Shown here: positions 50,917 to 59,682 of the stretch, in pieces | Position numbering within the stretch: position 1 is the stretch's first letter | Layout of the letters: every line of letters begins with the position of its first letter | From: JAWXUU01 sp044426045 | GTDB lineage: Bacteria; Bacillota; Clostridia; Christensenellales; CAMQZB01 | Direction: 5' to 3' | Assembly: GCA_044426045.1 (NCBI GenBank) | Contig: JAWXUX010000001.1 | Location: 152,297 to 216,296 of the forward strand | DNA: 64,000 nucleotides | The notes under the pieces: generated by a model | What the model was told of the DNA's origin: nothing | Databases searched by the model: none | The model's input: only the letters and a program-made list of their open reading frames with translations | Program-made: the position numbers and the translations under genes

Positions 50917-52563
50917 ATGCAAAAAACAATAAATTCACAAACATTCAGAAAGATGTTTGTTTCAGGTGTTCAAAACCTTGAAAACTATAAACAAAAAGTG
51001 GATTCACTAAATGTGTTCCCAGTTCCTGATGGCGACACGGGAACAAATATGTCGCTAACAATGATGGCGGCAGTGACAGCGATTGGAAACGTTGCGGGCA
51101 ACGATTTTGAAACGCTAGCAAACACAATTTCAAATGGTGCACTTCGCGGTGCGCGTGGTAACTCAGGCGTTATCACATCACAAATCTTCAAAGGCTTTTG
51201 TGGTGCGCTAAGAAAAGAATCTGAAATCAATTCAAAAGTTATGGCTCGTGCATTCGGTCAAGGAACAGAAATTGCCTACCAAGCGGTTGCAAGACCACAA
51301 GAGGGCACAATCTTGACAGTCATTCGTGAAATGGCGGAATTTGCGGCGAGCAACTATAAGAAATTCCCAAACCTTGAAGAGTTTTTATCTGCAGTTATCG
51401 ATGCAGGTCAAATATCCCTTGATAAAACTCCCGAAATCTTGCCAGTCTTGAAAAAAGCGGGCGTGGTTGATGCGGGTGGCTACGGACTGTTGGTGTTCTT
51501 CAAAGGTATGCTTTCAGCACTCCAAGGTCACGAAATCGAATTGAAAGCCAAATCAAACGAGCCAGAAAACGATTTTGACAAAGTGAGAGAACACGCTGAT
51601 TTCACAAATCTTGGGGATATTGAATTTGCTTATTGCACTGAATTTTTCATTATCAACATGAAAAAGAAAACAACCCAAGCGGATATCGACAGATTCAGGG
51701 AAAAACTTCTCACAATGGGCGATTCGCTCGTTGTTGTTGGCGACCTTGAATTCGTTAAAGTTCACGTTCACACAAACGACCCAGGCAAAGCCCTTTCAAT
51801 GGCAACGCAACTTGGTGAACTTGACAAATTGAAAATTGAAAACATGCTTGAACAAAACCGTCAACTTCTTCAGCGTTATCAAGCGGAAAAGAAAGATAAC
51901 GGCATGCTCGCAATTTGTGCGGGTGAAGGTCTTGCTCAAATTTTCAAAGATCTCGCGGTGGACAGAGTTATCGAAGGCGGTCAAACAATGAACCCATCTG
52001 CAAACGATATCTTGGAAGCTTGCAAAAGAATCAACGCGGATAACATCTTTGTTTTCCCAAACAATAAAAACATCATTCTCGCAGCCGAACAAGCAAAAGC
52101 GCTTATCGAAGATAAAAACCTTTTCGTTATTCCAACTCGCAATATCCCGCAAGGAATTGCAGCCGCAATATCATTCAATCCTGAAGGCAGTGCGGAAGAA
52201 AACACCGAAGATATGCTTCGCGCAATCAAAGAAGTGACGGTGGGTCAAGTGACATATGCTGTCAGAAAAACAAATATCGACGGCTTTGAACTAAACGAAG
52301 GCGACATCATCGGCCTCGACGATAAAAAAATCATCGCAATGAGCAGTTCAAAAACCGACGGCGTTGAAGAAGCAACAAAAAATGTTGTCGAAAAACTCCA
52401 AAATGAAGACCACGAAATCTTAACGCTATACTACGGCGAAGATGTCAAAAAAGAAGAAGCAGAAGAACTAGCAGAAAAACTTGAGGAAATATTCCCTGAT
52501 TTGGAAGTATCGGCATATTATGGTGGTCAACCGCTGTATTATTACTTGATAGCGCTAGAATAA
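50917..52563 (+). CDS. fakA: DAK2-domain fatty acid kinase FakA (YloV)
   Basis: 548 aa. FakA phosphorylates fatty acids bound to a FakB (DegV-family) partner so exogenous fatty acids enter phospholipid synthesis. The N-terminal DAK2 nucleotide-binding domain (about 1-200) has the metal-binding NVFPVPDGDTGTNMSLTM and GARGNSGVI. Middle and C-terminal parts correspond to the FakB-interacting region. No fakB is in the window. Its terminator is the site where the IS element inserted. Confidence 0.9.
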   Translation: MQKTINSQTFRKMFVSGVQNLENYKQKVDSLNVFPVPDGDTGTNMSLTMMAAVTAIGNVAGNDFETLANTISNGALRGARGNSGVITSQIFKGFCGALRKESEINSKVMARAFGQGTEIAYQAVARPQEGTILTVIREMAEFAASNYKKFPNLEEFLSAVIDAGQISLDKTPEILPVLKKAGVVDAGGYGLLVFFKGMLSALQGHEIELKAKSNEPENDFDKVREHADFTNLGDIEFAYCTEFFIINMKKKTTQADIDRFREKLLTMGDSLVVVGDLEFVKVHVHTNDPGKALSMATQLGELDKLKIENMLEQNRQLLQRYQAEKKDNGMLAICAGEGLAQIFKDLAVDRVIEGGQTMNPSANDILEACKRINADNIFVFPNNKNIILAAEQAKALIEDKNLFVIPTRNIPQGIAAAISFNPEGSAEENTEDMLRAIKEVTVGQVTYAVRKTNIDGFELNEGDIIGLDDKKIIAMSSSKTDGVEEATKNVVEKLQNEDHEILTLYYGEDVKKEEAEELAEKLEEIFPDLEVSAYYGGQPLYYYLIALE

Positions 52564-52568
52564 AAAAA

Positions 52569-52585
52569 AGCACCCTTTGGGTGCT
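52569..52585 (+). terminator. fakA terminator, left copy of the duplicated palindrome
   Basis: AGCACCCTTTGGGTGCT preceded by A7. An identical copy at 54158-54174 on the other side of the IS is followed by TTTTT. Before insertion there was presumably a single A-rich/palindrome/T-rich terminator. Confidence 0.85.
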
Positions 52586-54157
52586 CAGACTGTAGACAAA
52601 GTAACGAAAGTTGCTTTGTCTATTTTCTTTTTTGGGGGAAATGTGGTATAATACAAGTAATAAACTAGGTGGTTATATTATGATTACAAAAGAAGAAAAG
52701 TCTGGATTAGATGTTGCGTATATTGTGTCGGTGGATGAGCTTGTTCCTAAGGATCATATTTTGCGCAAGGTGCAAAATAGCATAGATTTTAGCTTTATTT
52801 ATGATTTAGTTAAAGGCAAGTACTCAGAAAACAAAGGCAGACCTAGTATTGACCCAGTGGTTTTAATTAAAATTCCACTTCTGCAAGCTATGTTTGGCAT
52901 TAAGAGCATGCGTCAAACTATTAAAGATATTGAAGTAAATTTGGCGTATCGCTGGTTTTTGGGCTTAAATTTTTGTGACAAGGTACCACATTTTTCTACG
53001 TTTGGCAAAAATTACACTCGCAGGTTTGAGGGTACGGATTTATTCGAGCAAATTTTTAATCACATCTTGACGCTATGTTGTAATTATAAGCTAGTGAATG
53101 ATGATACTATTTTTATTGATGCAACACATATAAAAGCCTGTGCTAACCGAAACAAATTTAACCGAAAAGAAGTCATCAAAAAGCAAACTAAATTTTACGA
53201 AGAAAGTTTACGCAAAGAAATAGCAAAAGACAGAAAAGACCACGGCAAGAAAGAATTAAAGGATAAAGGCGACAACAACGATGATTTCGATGGTTCTTGC
53301 GCGCAAGTGCAAGAAATGAAAGATATAAAAGAAAGCAAAACAGATCCAGAAAGCGGATGGTTTCACAAAGGCGAACACAAAGAGGTTTTTGCTTACGCCA
53401 CAGAAACAGCTTGCGATAGGCATGGCTGGATACTTGGATATACAATACATAAAGGTAACGAACATGACAGCACAACATTTCCAAGTATATATGAAAAAAT
53501 AAAAAAATTCAATCCATCAGTTCTAGTGATGGATGCAGGATACAAAATACCAGCAATAGCAAAACAAACAATAGACGAAGGCATAACACCAATATTTCCA
53601 TACACAAGACCGAAAACGAAAGAGGGCTTCTTCTTTAAGCGAGCTTATAAATATGATAGAGAAAAAGACTGTTATATATGCCCATTTGGAGAAGAATTAA
53701 AGTACAGCACAACAACCAGAGAGGGTTACAAAGAATACAAAAGCGACAAGAAAATTTGTGCAAATTGTCCACATTTGAAGCAATGTACTGCGAGTAAAAA
53801 CACAACTAAAGTGGTCACACGTCACGTCTGGGAGGAATATTTAGAATACTGCGAAGAAGTGCGAAAGATGCCCGCAGGCGAAGAAATCTACAAACAAAGA
53901 AAAGAAACAATAGAACGAGTATTTGGAACAGCAAAAGAACACCACGGCATGAGATACACCCAACAACGGGGAAAATCTAAAATGGCAATGAAAGTGGGTT
54001 TAGTTTATACTGCAATGAATATGAAAAAATTAGCGTTGTTACTGCATAAAGATATCCACATTATTTTTTCTAAAATAAAAAATAAATTAAATTACATCAA
54101 AAAACAAAGCAAAAAGCTCCGCAACATTCCGTTGCCGAGCTTTTTGTCTACAGTCTG
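52586..54157 (+). mobile_element. IS1182-family insertion sequence
   Basis: 1,572 bp. Terminal inverted repeats are CAGACTGTAGACAAA on the left and its exact complement on the right (15 bp). The element is flanked by 17-bp direct repeats, each a full terminator palindrome. The left end contains the hairpin TAGACAAAG / CTTTGTCTA followed by TTTTCTTTTTT (52593-52633), which would block incoming transcripts. An extended -10 promoter (TGGTATAAT, 52645-52652) drives the transposase. The right end contains a second terminator. The element looks intact. Confidence 0.88.
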
Positions 54158-54158
54158 A
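52680..54158 (+). CDS. IS1182-family DDE transposase
   Basis: 492 aa. N-terminal DUF772-like domain (KDHILRKVQNSIDFSFIYDL); catalytic residues in FIDATHIKACAN, VMDAGYK and ERVFGTAKEHHGMRYTQQ. The central region has a CX2C-type CANCPHLKQC. ATG at 52680 behind AGGTGG. The last codons (54111-54145) also encode a perfect terminator stem AAAAAGCTC...GAGCTTTTT, before the stop. The final A of TGA is the first base of the flanking target repeat. Complete frame, so probably active. Confidence 0.9.
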   Translation: MITKEEKSGLDVAYIVSVDELVPKDHILRKVQNSIDFSFIYDLVKGKYSENKGRPSIDPVVLIKIPLLQAMFGIKSMRQTIKDIEVNLAYRWFLGLNFCDKVPHFSTFGKNYTRRFEGTDLFEQIFNHILTLCCNYKLVNDDTIFIDATHIKACANRNKFNRKEVIKKQTKFYEESLRKEIAKDRKDHGKKELKDKGDNNDDFDGSCAQVQEMKDIKESKTDPESGWFHKGEHKEVFAYATETACDRHGWILGYTIHKGNEHDSTTFPSIYEKIKKFNPSVLVMDAGYKIPAIAKQTIDEGITPIFPYTRPKTKEGFFFKRAYKYDREKDCYICPFGEELKYSTTTREGYKEYKSDKKICANCPHLKQCTASKNTTKVVTRHVWEEYLEYCEEVRKMPAGEEIYKQRKETIERVFGTAKEHHGMRYTQQRGKSKMAMKVGLVYTAMNMKKLALLLHKDIHIIFSKIKNKLNYIKKQSKKLRNIPLPSFLSTV

Positions 54159-54174
54159 GCACCCTTTGGGTGCT
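54158..54174 (+). terminator. Right copy of the duplicated terminator palindrome
   Basis: AGCACCCTTTGGGTGCT followed by TTTTT, identical to 52569-52585. It can serve as a terminator for the transposase transcript. Confidence 0.85.
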
Positions 54175-54179
54175 TTTTT

Positions 54180-54386
54180 CAATTGAAAGGTGAAAGGTGA
54201 AAGGTGAAAATGGTGGTATAGCACTCAGGCATGCCTTCGTGCAATCAATTTATTTAAAATAGAATTTTAAAGGGCGTACGATTTCAATCAATCGTACGCC
54301 CTTTTTAAAAAAGTTTAAAATATAGCATGCACGAGCGAAGCAAGTGCTTACATTCATTTTCACCTTTCACCTTTCACCTTTCAATT
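54180..54386. repeat. Family A nested palindromic element, copy A6
   Basis: Arms of GGTGAAA heptamers bounded by AATTGAAA and TTTCAATT. The inner end of the left arm deviates as GGTGAAAATG and the right arm mirrors it as CATTTTCACC. The central hairpin AGGGCGTACGATT / AATCGTACGCCCT is followed by TTTTT. Lies between the IS and tRNA-Leu(CAA). Confidence 0.86.
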
Positions 54387-54467
54387 TGCTTTTTTATTTT
54401 GCCCAAAACTCCGTTTTGGGCAAAATAAAAAAGCACCCCGTGCCTCACACACAAGATACTCTTTTTA

Positions 54468-54554
54468 TGGTACCGGAGGTGGGACTTGAACCCACACGTT
54501 GTTGCCAACTTCGGATTTTGAGTCCGACGCGTCTGCCTATTCCACCACTCCGGC
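54468..54554 (-). tRNA. tRNA-Leu(CAA)
   Basis: 87 nt on the minus strand. The acceptor starts GCCGGAG and ends CTCCGGT-A-CCA with CCA encoded. The anticodon loop is CTCAAAA with anticodon CAA (UUG codons), there is a long variable arm as in class II tRNAs, and the T-loop is TTCAAGT. Promoter on the minus strand: TTGATT (54591-54586), 17 bp, TATATT (54568-54563). Confidence 0.96.
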
Positions 54555-54661
54555 GCCCATTAAATATACCACATCTAAATAAAAAAATCAATCAAAATTC
54601 ATAAGGAATTTATAAAAAGTTGAAAAAAAATAAAAACCCGCTAAAAATTCAAAATATAAGG

Positions 54662-54689
54662 TTGCAAAATCCACATTATATGGTAAAAT
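54662..54689 (+). promoter_or_regulatory. polA promoter
   Basis: TTGCAA (54662-54667), 16-bp spacer, TAAAAT (54684-54689). Confidence 0.55.
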
Positions 54690-54749
54690 AATAAAGATAA
54701 TAAATGATAAAAAAATTGAAAAATAAACTAAAACCCAAAATGGAGAACT

Positions 54750-57296
54750 ATGGAAAAACTAATATTGATTGACGGCAACAGCCTAATAAACCGAGCATTT
54801 TATGCAACGCCACTCACGCTAACCGACGATGCGGGCAACCACACCAACGCGGTGTATGGTTTTGTGAACATGCTGCAAAAAATCATAAAAGAAAAATCTC
54901 CAACCCACATGGCGGTTGCGTTTGACCTAAAAGCACCAACATTCCGCCACGAAATGTACCCAGAATATAAGGGTACAAGAAAGGGCATGCCAGAAGAAAT
55001 GCGTCCGCAATTTCCAGTGATAAAACAACTCCTTTCCCTTATGAACATCGCAATATATGAAAAAGAAGGGCTAGAGGCGGATGATATCCTTGGCACAATC
55101 TCGGCAAACGCAAAAATCCCCGTTGAAATCTTGACAGGGGATAACGACTATCTTCAACTGATAACAGAAAACGTCTTGATTTCAATCACGAAAAAGGGCA
55201 TTTCCGAACTCGAAAGCTACACGCCGGAATATCTCAAAGAAAAAATGGGACTTGTTCCAAGCCAAATTGTCGAAATGAAATCACTTATGGGCGACGCTTC
55301 AGATAACATCCCGGGCGTTCGCGGGATTGGCGAAAAAACAGCGCTAAAATTGCTTTATGAATTTGAAACTCTCGACGGCGTTTATGCAAATATCGAAACA
55401 CAAAAAGGTAAACTAAAAGAAAAGCTCGAAGCGGATATGGATATGGCGTACCTAAGCCGAAAACTCGCAAAAATCAACACCGACGCAGATTTTCCATATG
55501 ATTATGCCGATATGAATTTGACAATGCCATTTTCAGCCGAAGTTTTCGCAATGATGACAAAACTAAGACTAAAAACTCTGCTGAAACCAGAATTTTTCGT
55601 TGAAAATGTGGCGAAAAACGCCGAAATGCTAACAGTAAGAGAAAATGAAGAAAAGTTTGAAACGGTGGAAATCGAAAATCTTGCCGACCTTCCAAATTTC
55701 ACAGGCGATTTTGCAATCTATGTCGACGACAGCGTGGAAATTTTCGACGGTGAAAAAAACTATAAAATCGCAGTGACGGGCGACATGTTTGGTATCAATA
55801 TCGACGAAGTTTTTGCCGTTTTGAAACCCGCACTTGAAAATGAAAACCAAATAAAAACGGTTTACGACTACAAAAAGCTAAAACACATTCTCGCAGCATC
55901 TGGCGTGAACTTGAATGGCGTGAAATGCGATATTTTGCTGATGCAATACGTGGCAGATTTCATCCAAACAATCAAATATTTTGAAGATGTCTGCACGCAT
56001 TTCAATGTTTCAACATCGCAAAAAGGCGTGGCACTTTCTAAACTTGAAAAGATTTTAACAGCCAAACTCGAAAGCGAAAACACACAGGGTATCTATTTTG
56101 ATATGGAACGTCCGCTTGCGGATGTGCTTTACGAAATGGAAGTTTCAGGCTTTGCTGTGGATAAGGAAAAGCTAGAATTCCTCGGTGATGGCTACCGCGA
56201 AAAAATCACTAAACTCGAACGCGAAATCCACGAGCTTGCGGGCGGAGCATTCAATATCAATTCGCCAAAACAGCTGTCAAAAATCTTGTTTGACGATCTG
56301 TTGCTCACGTCTGGCAAAAAAACAAAAACCGGCAAATCAACAGGCGTTGAAGTGCTTGAAGAAATTCAGGACAGCCACCCAATCGTGCCAAAAATCCTAG
56401 AATTCAGAAAATATTCAAAGCTCCTTTCAACATATGTGGAAGGCATGAAATCGCAAATCGAAGCGGACGGCAAAATTCGCACAGTCTTTTTCCAAGCCCT
56501 AACATCAACGGGCAGATTGTCCTCTCGCGAGCCAAACTTGCAAAACATCCCAATAAGAACGGAAGAAGGCAAAATCCTTAGAAGCGTGTTTATCGGAAGT
56601 GGCGAAAACATGCTTGTTTCCGCCGATTATTCACAAATCGAACTAAGGCTTCTCGCGCATTTTTCGGGCGATGAAACCCTCGTGAAAGCCTTCAATGAAG
56701 GTCAAGATATCCACCGTGCTACAGCTGCAAAAGTCATGGGTGTGCCGTTTGAAGATGTTTCAGCAGACGAAAGAAGAACGGCAAAAGCGGTGAACTTTGG
56801 CATCATATATGGCATTTCAGCATATGGACTTGCGAAACAGCTTGGAATATTTGCAAAAGAAGCAACGCAGTTCATAAATGCCTATTTCGAACAGTATTCA
56901 AAAGTGCAAGACTATATGCACCAAAACGTGGAAAACGCTAAACAAAAAGGCTATGCCGAAACCTACATTGGCAGAAGAAGAACAATCCGCGAAATCAACA
57001 GCTCAAACTACAACGTCAGAAGCTTTGGCGAGCGCGCGGCAATGAACATGCCACTGCAAGGCTCGGCAGCCGACATCATCAAAATCGCAATGATAAGAGT
57101 GTCAAAAAGTCTGAAAGAAGCGGGACTCCAATCAAAACTCATATTGCAAGTGCACGATGAGCTGATCATCGACACACCACCTCACGAAGTGGAAGCGGTG
57201 AAAGCAATTTTAAAAAAAGACATGGAAGATTTCAACTTTGCAGTACCGCTAGATATTGGAATGGCAGCAGGCAAAGATTGGTCTGAAGCAAAATAA
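54750..57296 (+). CDS. polA: DNA polymerase I
   Basis: 848 aa. The N-terminal 5' nuclease domain (1-290) has EKLILIDGNSLINRAFYA, ADDILGT and GDASDNIPGVRGIGEKTA. The middle domain (about 310-470) shows FAIYVDDSVEIFDG where a proofreading enzyme has the DxE motif, so 3'-5' exonuclease is probably inactive, as is common in Firmicutes. The polymerase domain has VSADYSQIELR, RRTAKAVNFGIIYG and LQVHDELI. The gap-filling and Okazaki-primer removal enzyme. Followed by coaE and a lytic transglycosylase, a recurrent Clostridia order. Confidence 0.96.
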   Translation: MEKLILIDGNSLINRAFYATPLTLTDDAGNHTNAVYGFVNMLQKIIKEKSPTHMAVAFDLKAPTFRHEMYPEYKGTRKGMPEEMRPQFPVIKQLLSLMNIAIYEKEGLEADDILGTISANAKIPVEILTGDNDYLQLITENVLISITKKGISELESYTPEYLKEKMGLVPSQIVEMKSLMGDASDNIPGVRGIGEKTALKLLYEFETLDGVYANIETQKGKLKEKLEADMDMAYLSRKLAKINTDADFPYDYADMNLTMPFSAEVFAMMTKLRLKTLLKPEFFVENVAKNAEMLTVRENEEKFETVEIENLADLPNFTGDFAIYVDDSVEIFDGEKNYKIAVTGDMFGINIDEVFAVLKPALENENQIKTVYDYKKLKHILAASGVNLNGVKCDILLMQYVADFIQTIKYFEDVCTHFNVSTSQKGVALSKLEKILTAKLESENTQGIYFDMERPLADVLYEMEVSGFAVDKEKLEFLGDGYREKITKLEREIHELAGGAFNINSPKQLSKILFDDLLLTSGKKTKTGKSTGVEVLEEIQDSHPIVPKILEFRKYSKLLSTYVEGMKSQIEADGKIRTVFFQALTSTGRLSSREPNLQNIPIRTEEGKILRSVFIGSGENMLVSADYSQIELRLLAHFSGDETLVKAFNEGQDIHRATAAKVMGVPFEDVSADERRTAKAVNFGIIYGISAYGLAKQLGIFAKEATQFINAYFEQYSKVQDYMHQNVENAKQKGYAETYIGRRRTIREINSSNYNVRSFGERAAMNMPLQGSAADIIKIAMIRVSKSLKEAGLQSKLILQVHDELIIDTPPHEVEAVKAILKKDMEDFNFAVPLDIGMAAGKDWSEAK

Positions 57297-57392
57297 AATG
57301 TCAAAATCGCACTTTCTGCCACGTTAAGGCAATATCCGTCCTCGGTCAAATAATGCCTTGCCTTGCACAAACCGCAATTTTGCCATTTTATA
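57290..57392. repeat. Family B palindromic element, copy B4 (internal deletion)
   Basis: Overlaps the polA stop codon: ATAAAATG pairs with CATTTTAT at the far end, then CAAAATCGC with GCAATTTTG. Relative to B1 it lacks about 28 bp containing the CGTAC...GTACG stem-loop; CCTCGGTCAAATAATGCC spans the deletion point. Confidence 0.75.
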
Positions 57393-57433
57393 AATAAACA
57401 AATAAATAACAAAACCACCAAAAAAAGGAACCC

Positions 57434-58006
57434 ATGAAAAACGCACAAAAAATCATCGCAATAACAGGCAACATCGGAAGTGGCAAGTCCACTGTTATGG
57501 GCATGCTTGAAAACAGGGGATACAAAACCGTTTCTGCCGACAAATGCACCGAAGGCGCCTACAAAATTGCAAAACCGCAACTCGTGACCGCGTTTGGCGA
57601 CGAAATCTTGACAAATGGCGAAATAAACCGCAAAAAGCTGGGCGCCGTCGCATTTGCAAACCCTGAAAACCTTGCAAAACTGAATTCAATCATGCACCCC
57701 GTGATTTTCCAAATGATTTTTGATACGGCTAAAGGCGAAAAAGTGTGCTTTTGTGAAGTGCCATTGCTTTTTGAAAGCGGAATGCAAAACTATTTCCACA
57801 GCGTGTGGATTGTGACGGCATCAACGCAAAACAAAATTGACCGTGCAGCCACTCGCGACAGTGTTTCGAAAGAAGAAATTGAAAAACGCCTATCTTTTCA
57901 AAAAACCAATGCAGAAAAAACCGAAAAAGTGCATATAATAATTGAAAACAACGGTGATATCGCAAACCTCGAAACCCAGCTTGAAAAAGCCATTCAAAAT
58001 ATATAA
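57434..58006 (+). CDS. coaE: Dephospho-CoA kinase
   Basis: 190 aa P-loop kinase for the last step of coenzyme A synthesis. Walker A GNIGSGKST is at residues 11-19; the SADK segment and the HPVI motif near residue 95 are typical, as is the LID-region RAATRDSVS. AAGGAA ribosome site. Next to polA as in many Firmicutes. Confidence 0.94.
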   Translation: MKNAQKIIAITGNIGSGKSTVMGMLENRGYKTVSADKCTEGAYKIAKPQLVTAFGDEILTNGEINRKKLGAVAFANPENLAKLNSIMHPVIFQMIFDTAKGEKVCFCEVPLLFESGMQNYFHSVWIVTASTQNKIDRAATRDSVSKEEIEKRLSFQKTNAEKTEKVHIIIENNGDIANLETQLEKAIQNI

Positions 58007-58054
58007 ACACAATATATAAACAAAAAAAGCAAGCGTATCACAAAAGGGGTACGC

Positions 58055-58594
58055 TTGAAAAATTTTAAAGCGCTGAAAATAATCGCAATCGCACTTGCCA
58101 CGGCAGTCGCGACAATCGCAATCTTTGCGTATTTTTCCGACTATCAAAACGCCAAAAAATATTATCAAATTGGTGGTGACAACCCCGCCTTGTTTCTTGC
58201 GATTGCAAAAGCGGAAAGCGGATTTTCCGAAACTGCCGTATCAAATAAAGGTGCCGTGGGCTTGTGTCAGCTCATGCCAAAAACCGCCGAATGGTGCGCG
58301 GGACAAATGGGGATTGAATATAATGAAAACATGCTCCTTGACGCCCAAACAAACGCCGAAATCGCAGTTTTTTATATCGACTACCTACTCGCTAAATTCG
58401 ACGAAACATCCGCAATCTGTGCCTACAACGCGGGCGAAGGCAACGTGACGGGGTGGTTGCTAGATGCAAATATCTATCAAAACGGCGAGTATAAAAGCAT
58501 ACCGTTCCCCGAAACGGAAAACTATCTGAAAAAAGTTCAAGCCTACCAAAAAAAGTTTAAATTTTATATCTGGTTCTTTGGTTGGGATAAATGA
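58055..58594 (+). CDS. Lytic transglycosylase (SLT domain)
   Basis: 179 aa with a TTG start behind AAAGGGGT. An N-terminal membrane anchor or signal (about 7-27) precedes a goose-lysozyme-like SLT domain with the catalytic Glu in AIAKAESGFSETAVS, then GAVGLCQLMPKTAEW and AYNAGEGNVTGW. It cleaves the peptidoglycan glycan strand outside the membrane. Follows coaE by 48 bp. Confidence 0.93.
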   Translation: MKNFKALKIIAIALATAVATIAIFAYFSDYQNAKKYYQIGGDNPALFLAIAKAESGFSETAVSNKGAVGLCQLMPKTAEWCAGQMGIEYNENMLLDAQTNAEIAVFYIDYLLAKFDETSAICAYNAGEGNVTGWLLDANIYQNGEYKSIPFPETENYLKKVQAYQKKFKFYIWFFGWDK

Positions 58595-58642
58595 AGTGGG
58601 AGGAAGAAAATTGCATTTTTTGAAAAATCGCCATATTTTCGT

Positions 58643-58671
58643 TTGACAAACATCAAATTTCTGCGTATAAT
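58643..58671 (+). promoter_or_regulatory. tRNA-Leu(GAG) promoter
   Basis: Perfect consensus: TTGACA (58643-58648), 17-bp spacer, TATAAT (58666-58671). Confidence 0.85.
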
Positions 58672-58691
58672 AACATATGTTCAAAGATTAT

Positions 58692-58775
58692 GCGACTGTG
58701 CTGGAATAGGCAGACAGGCACGTTTGAGGGGCGTGTGTGATTCACGTATGGGTTCAAGTCCCATCAGTCGCACCA
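58692..58775 (+). tRNA. tRNA-Leu(GAG)
   Basis: 84 nt. Acceptor GCGACTG pairs with CAGTCGC, then A and encoded CCA. The anticodon stem CACGT/GCGTG encloses TTGAGGG with anticodon GAG (CUU/CUC). The variable arm is long and the T-loop is TTCAAGT. Its 3' end abuts the left direct repeat of a foreign-looking cassette. Confidence 0.95.
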
Positions 58776-59096
58776 TTCTAATAGGTCTATAAGTCTTCCG
58801 GCTTTACGACCTATTTTTCTACCCTTTTTAGGGTCTTTTTTACGTTTTTAGCCTATTTCACCCTATTTTTGCCACTTTCAAGCCGAATTTTTCTTTTGTT
58901 GTACCGAAATTTTCTTCCAAAACCCCAAAAACACACCACAAAACCCCCAAAATTCTAAAACCCTTATCGACCGAGTGACTTCTACTCACACGGTCGAATT
59001 TACACTGGATAAAGGGACTGGTATGTCTAGCAAAATCCTCAAAAGATAAATTCGCTAAGCAAATAGGGTAGGATTCATGACACTGATTGATTTTTG
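58776..59096. repeat. Left copy of a ~325-bp diverged direct repeat
   Basis: Begins ATTCTAATAGGTCTATAAG right after the tRNA CCA; the first 40 bp form a terminator hairpin (AATAGGTC...GACCTATT with T-run) for the tRNA. It then has a C-rich CCAAAACCCCAAAAA stretch, the hairpin CGACCGAGTGA / TCACACGGTCG (58968-58998) and TAGGGTAGGATTCA near the end. The right copy lies at 62569-62896, roughly 75-80% alike by eye. No ORF of interest. Confidence 0.8.
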
Positions 59097-59125
59097 GGAA
59101 TATGTTAATAGAAAGGCAAATCTCA

Positions 59126-59464
59126 TTATGAATTGCCTTTTTTGTTTTTTATTAAATTTTTTATAAGTTTAGATATGTTGTCGATTTCTTCAGAGTCTAG
59201 TTTCCTGAGGTCATTGACAATATTTGTCATTTTGGTAGGGTTGAGGTTGCCATAGTCAAGAAACTCGCTTGGAGTTATTTCAAGGTAATCACAGATATAA
59301 AAGAAACTGGCCATTGTGGGGAAATTTCTACCGCTTTCAATATTGTTTATATAGTTATGGCATTGCCCTAAAGAAAGGCTTAAATCTCGTGCAGATAAAT
59401 TTTTTTCTTGCCTAAGTGTTGCAAGACGCATTGCAAAATCTTTAATAAGTGTGTTTTTAAGCAT
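59126..59464 (-). CDS. XRE-family helix-turn-helix regulator
   Basis: 112 aa. A Cro/C1-type HTH fills residues 8-66 (LATLRQEKNLSARDLSLSLG, NYINNIESGRNFPTM). The C-terminal ~45 residues are helical. Start behind GGAGGTGAT. Divergent from the membrane protein and lipoprotein genes; CGATA/TATCG half-sites in the shared spacer make it the likely regulator of both directions. A hairpin at its 3' end (AAGGCAA...TTGCCTT, 59112-59143) may terminate from either side. Confidence 0.85.
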   Translation of the reverse strand: MLKNTLIKDFAMRLATLRQEKNLSARDLSLSLGQCHNYINNIESGRNFPTMASFFYICDYLEITPSEFLDYGNLNPTKMTNIVNDLRKLDSEEIDNISKLIKNLIKNKKGNS

Positions 59465-59524
59465 AAATCACCTCCATATATAATATTTTATATGATATGT
59501 AGTTTACTTTTATAATATTAAAAA

Positions 59525-59590
59525 CGATAAAATATTGACATATCGCTTTTAATGTTATATAATTGTACTAGTATCGACACATAAACGATA
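59525..59590 (+). promoter_or_regulatory. Cassette promoter with paired CGATA/TATCG half-sites
   Basis: Perfect consensus promoter TTGACA (59535-59540), 17 bp, TATAAT (59558-59563). Half-sites: CGATA at 59525 and TATCG at 59541 flank the -35 box; TATCG at 59572 and CGATA at 59586 lie just past the start. Both pairs are inverted repeats with 9-11 bp between halves, a layout suited to a dimeric XRE repressor. Confidence 0.7.
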
Positions 59591-59682
59591 ATAAATAGGT
59601 TTTTGGGTGTAAATAAATTGTGAATATTGTGAGGATAGACGCAATGAGTGTTTGCTTTATGTTACGCAAGGGGGGTTATAAA

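Noticed and set aside
54344..54604. Open frame with a VPEVGLEPTR-like peptide
   Set aside because: It is the plus-strand reading of tRNA-Leu(CAA) and the A6 repeat arm, a well-known annotation artefact.
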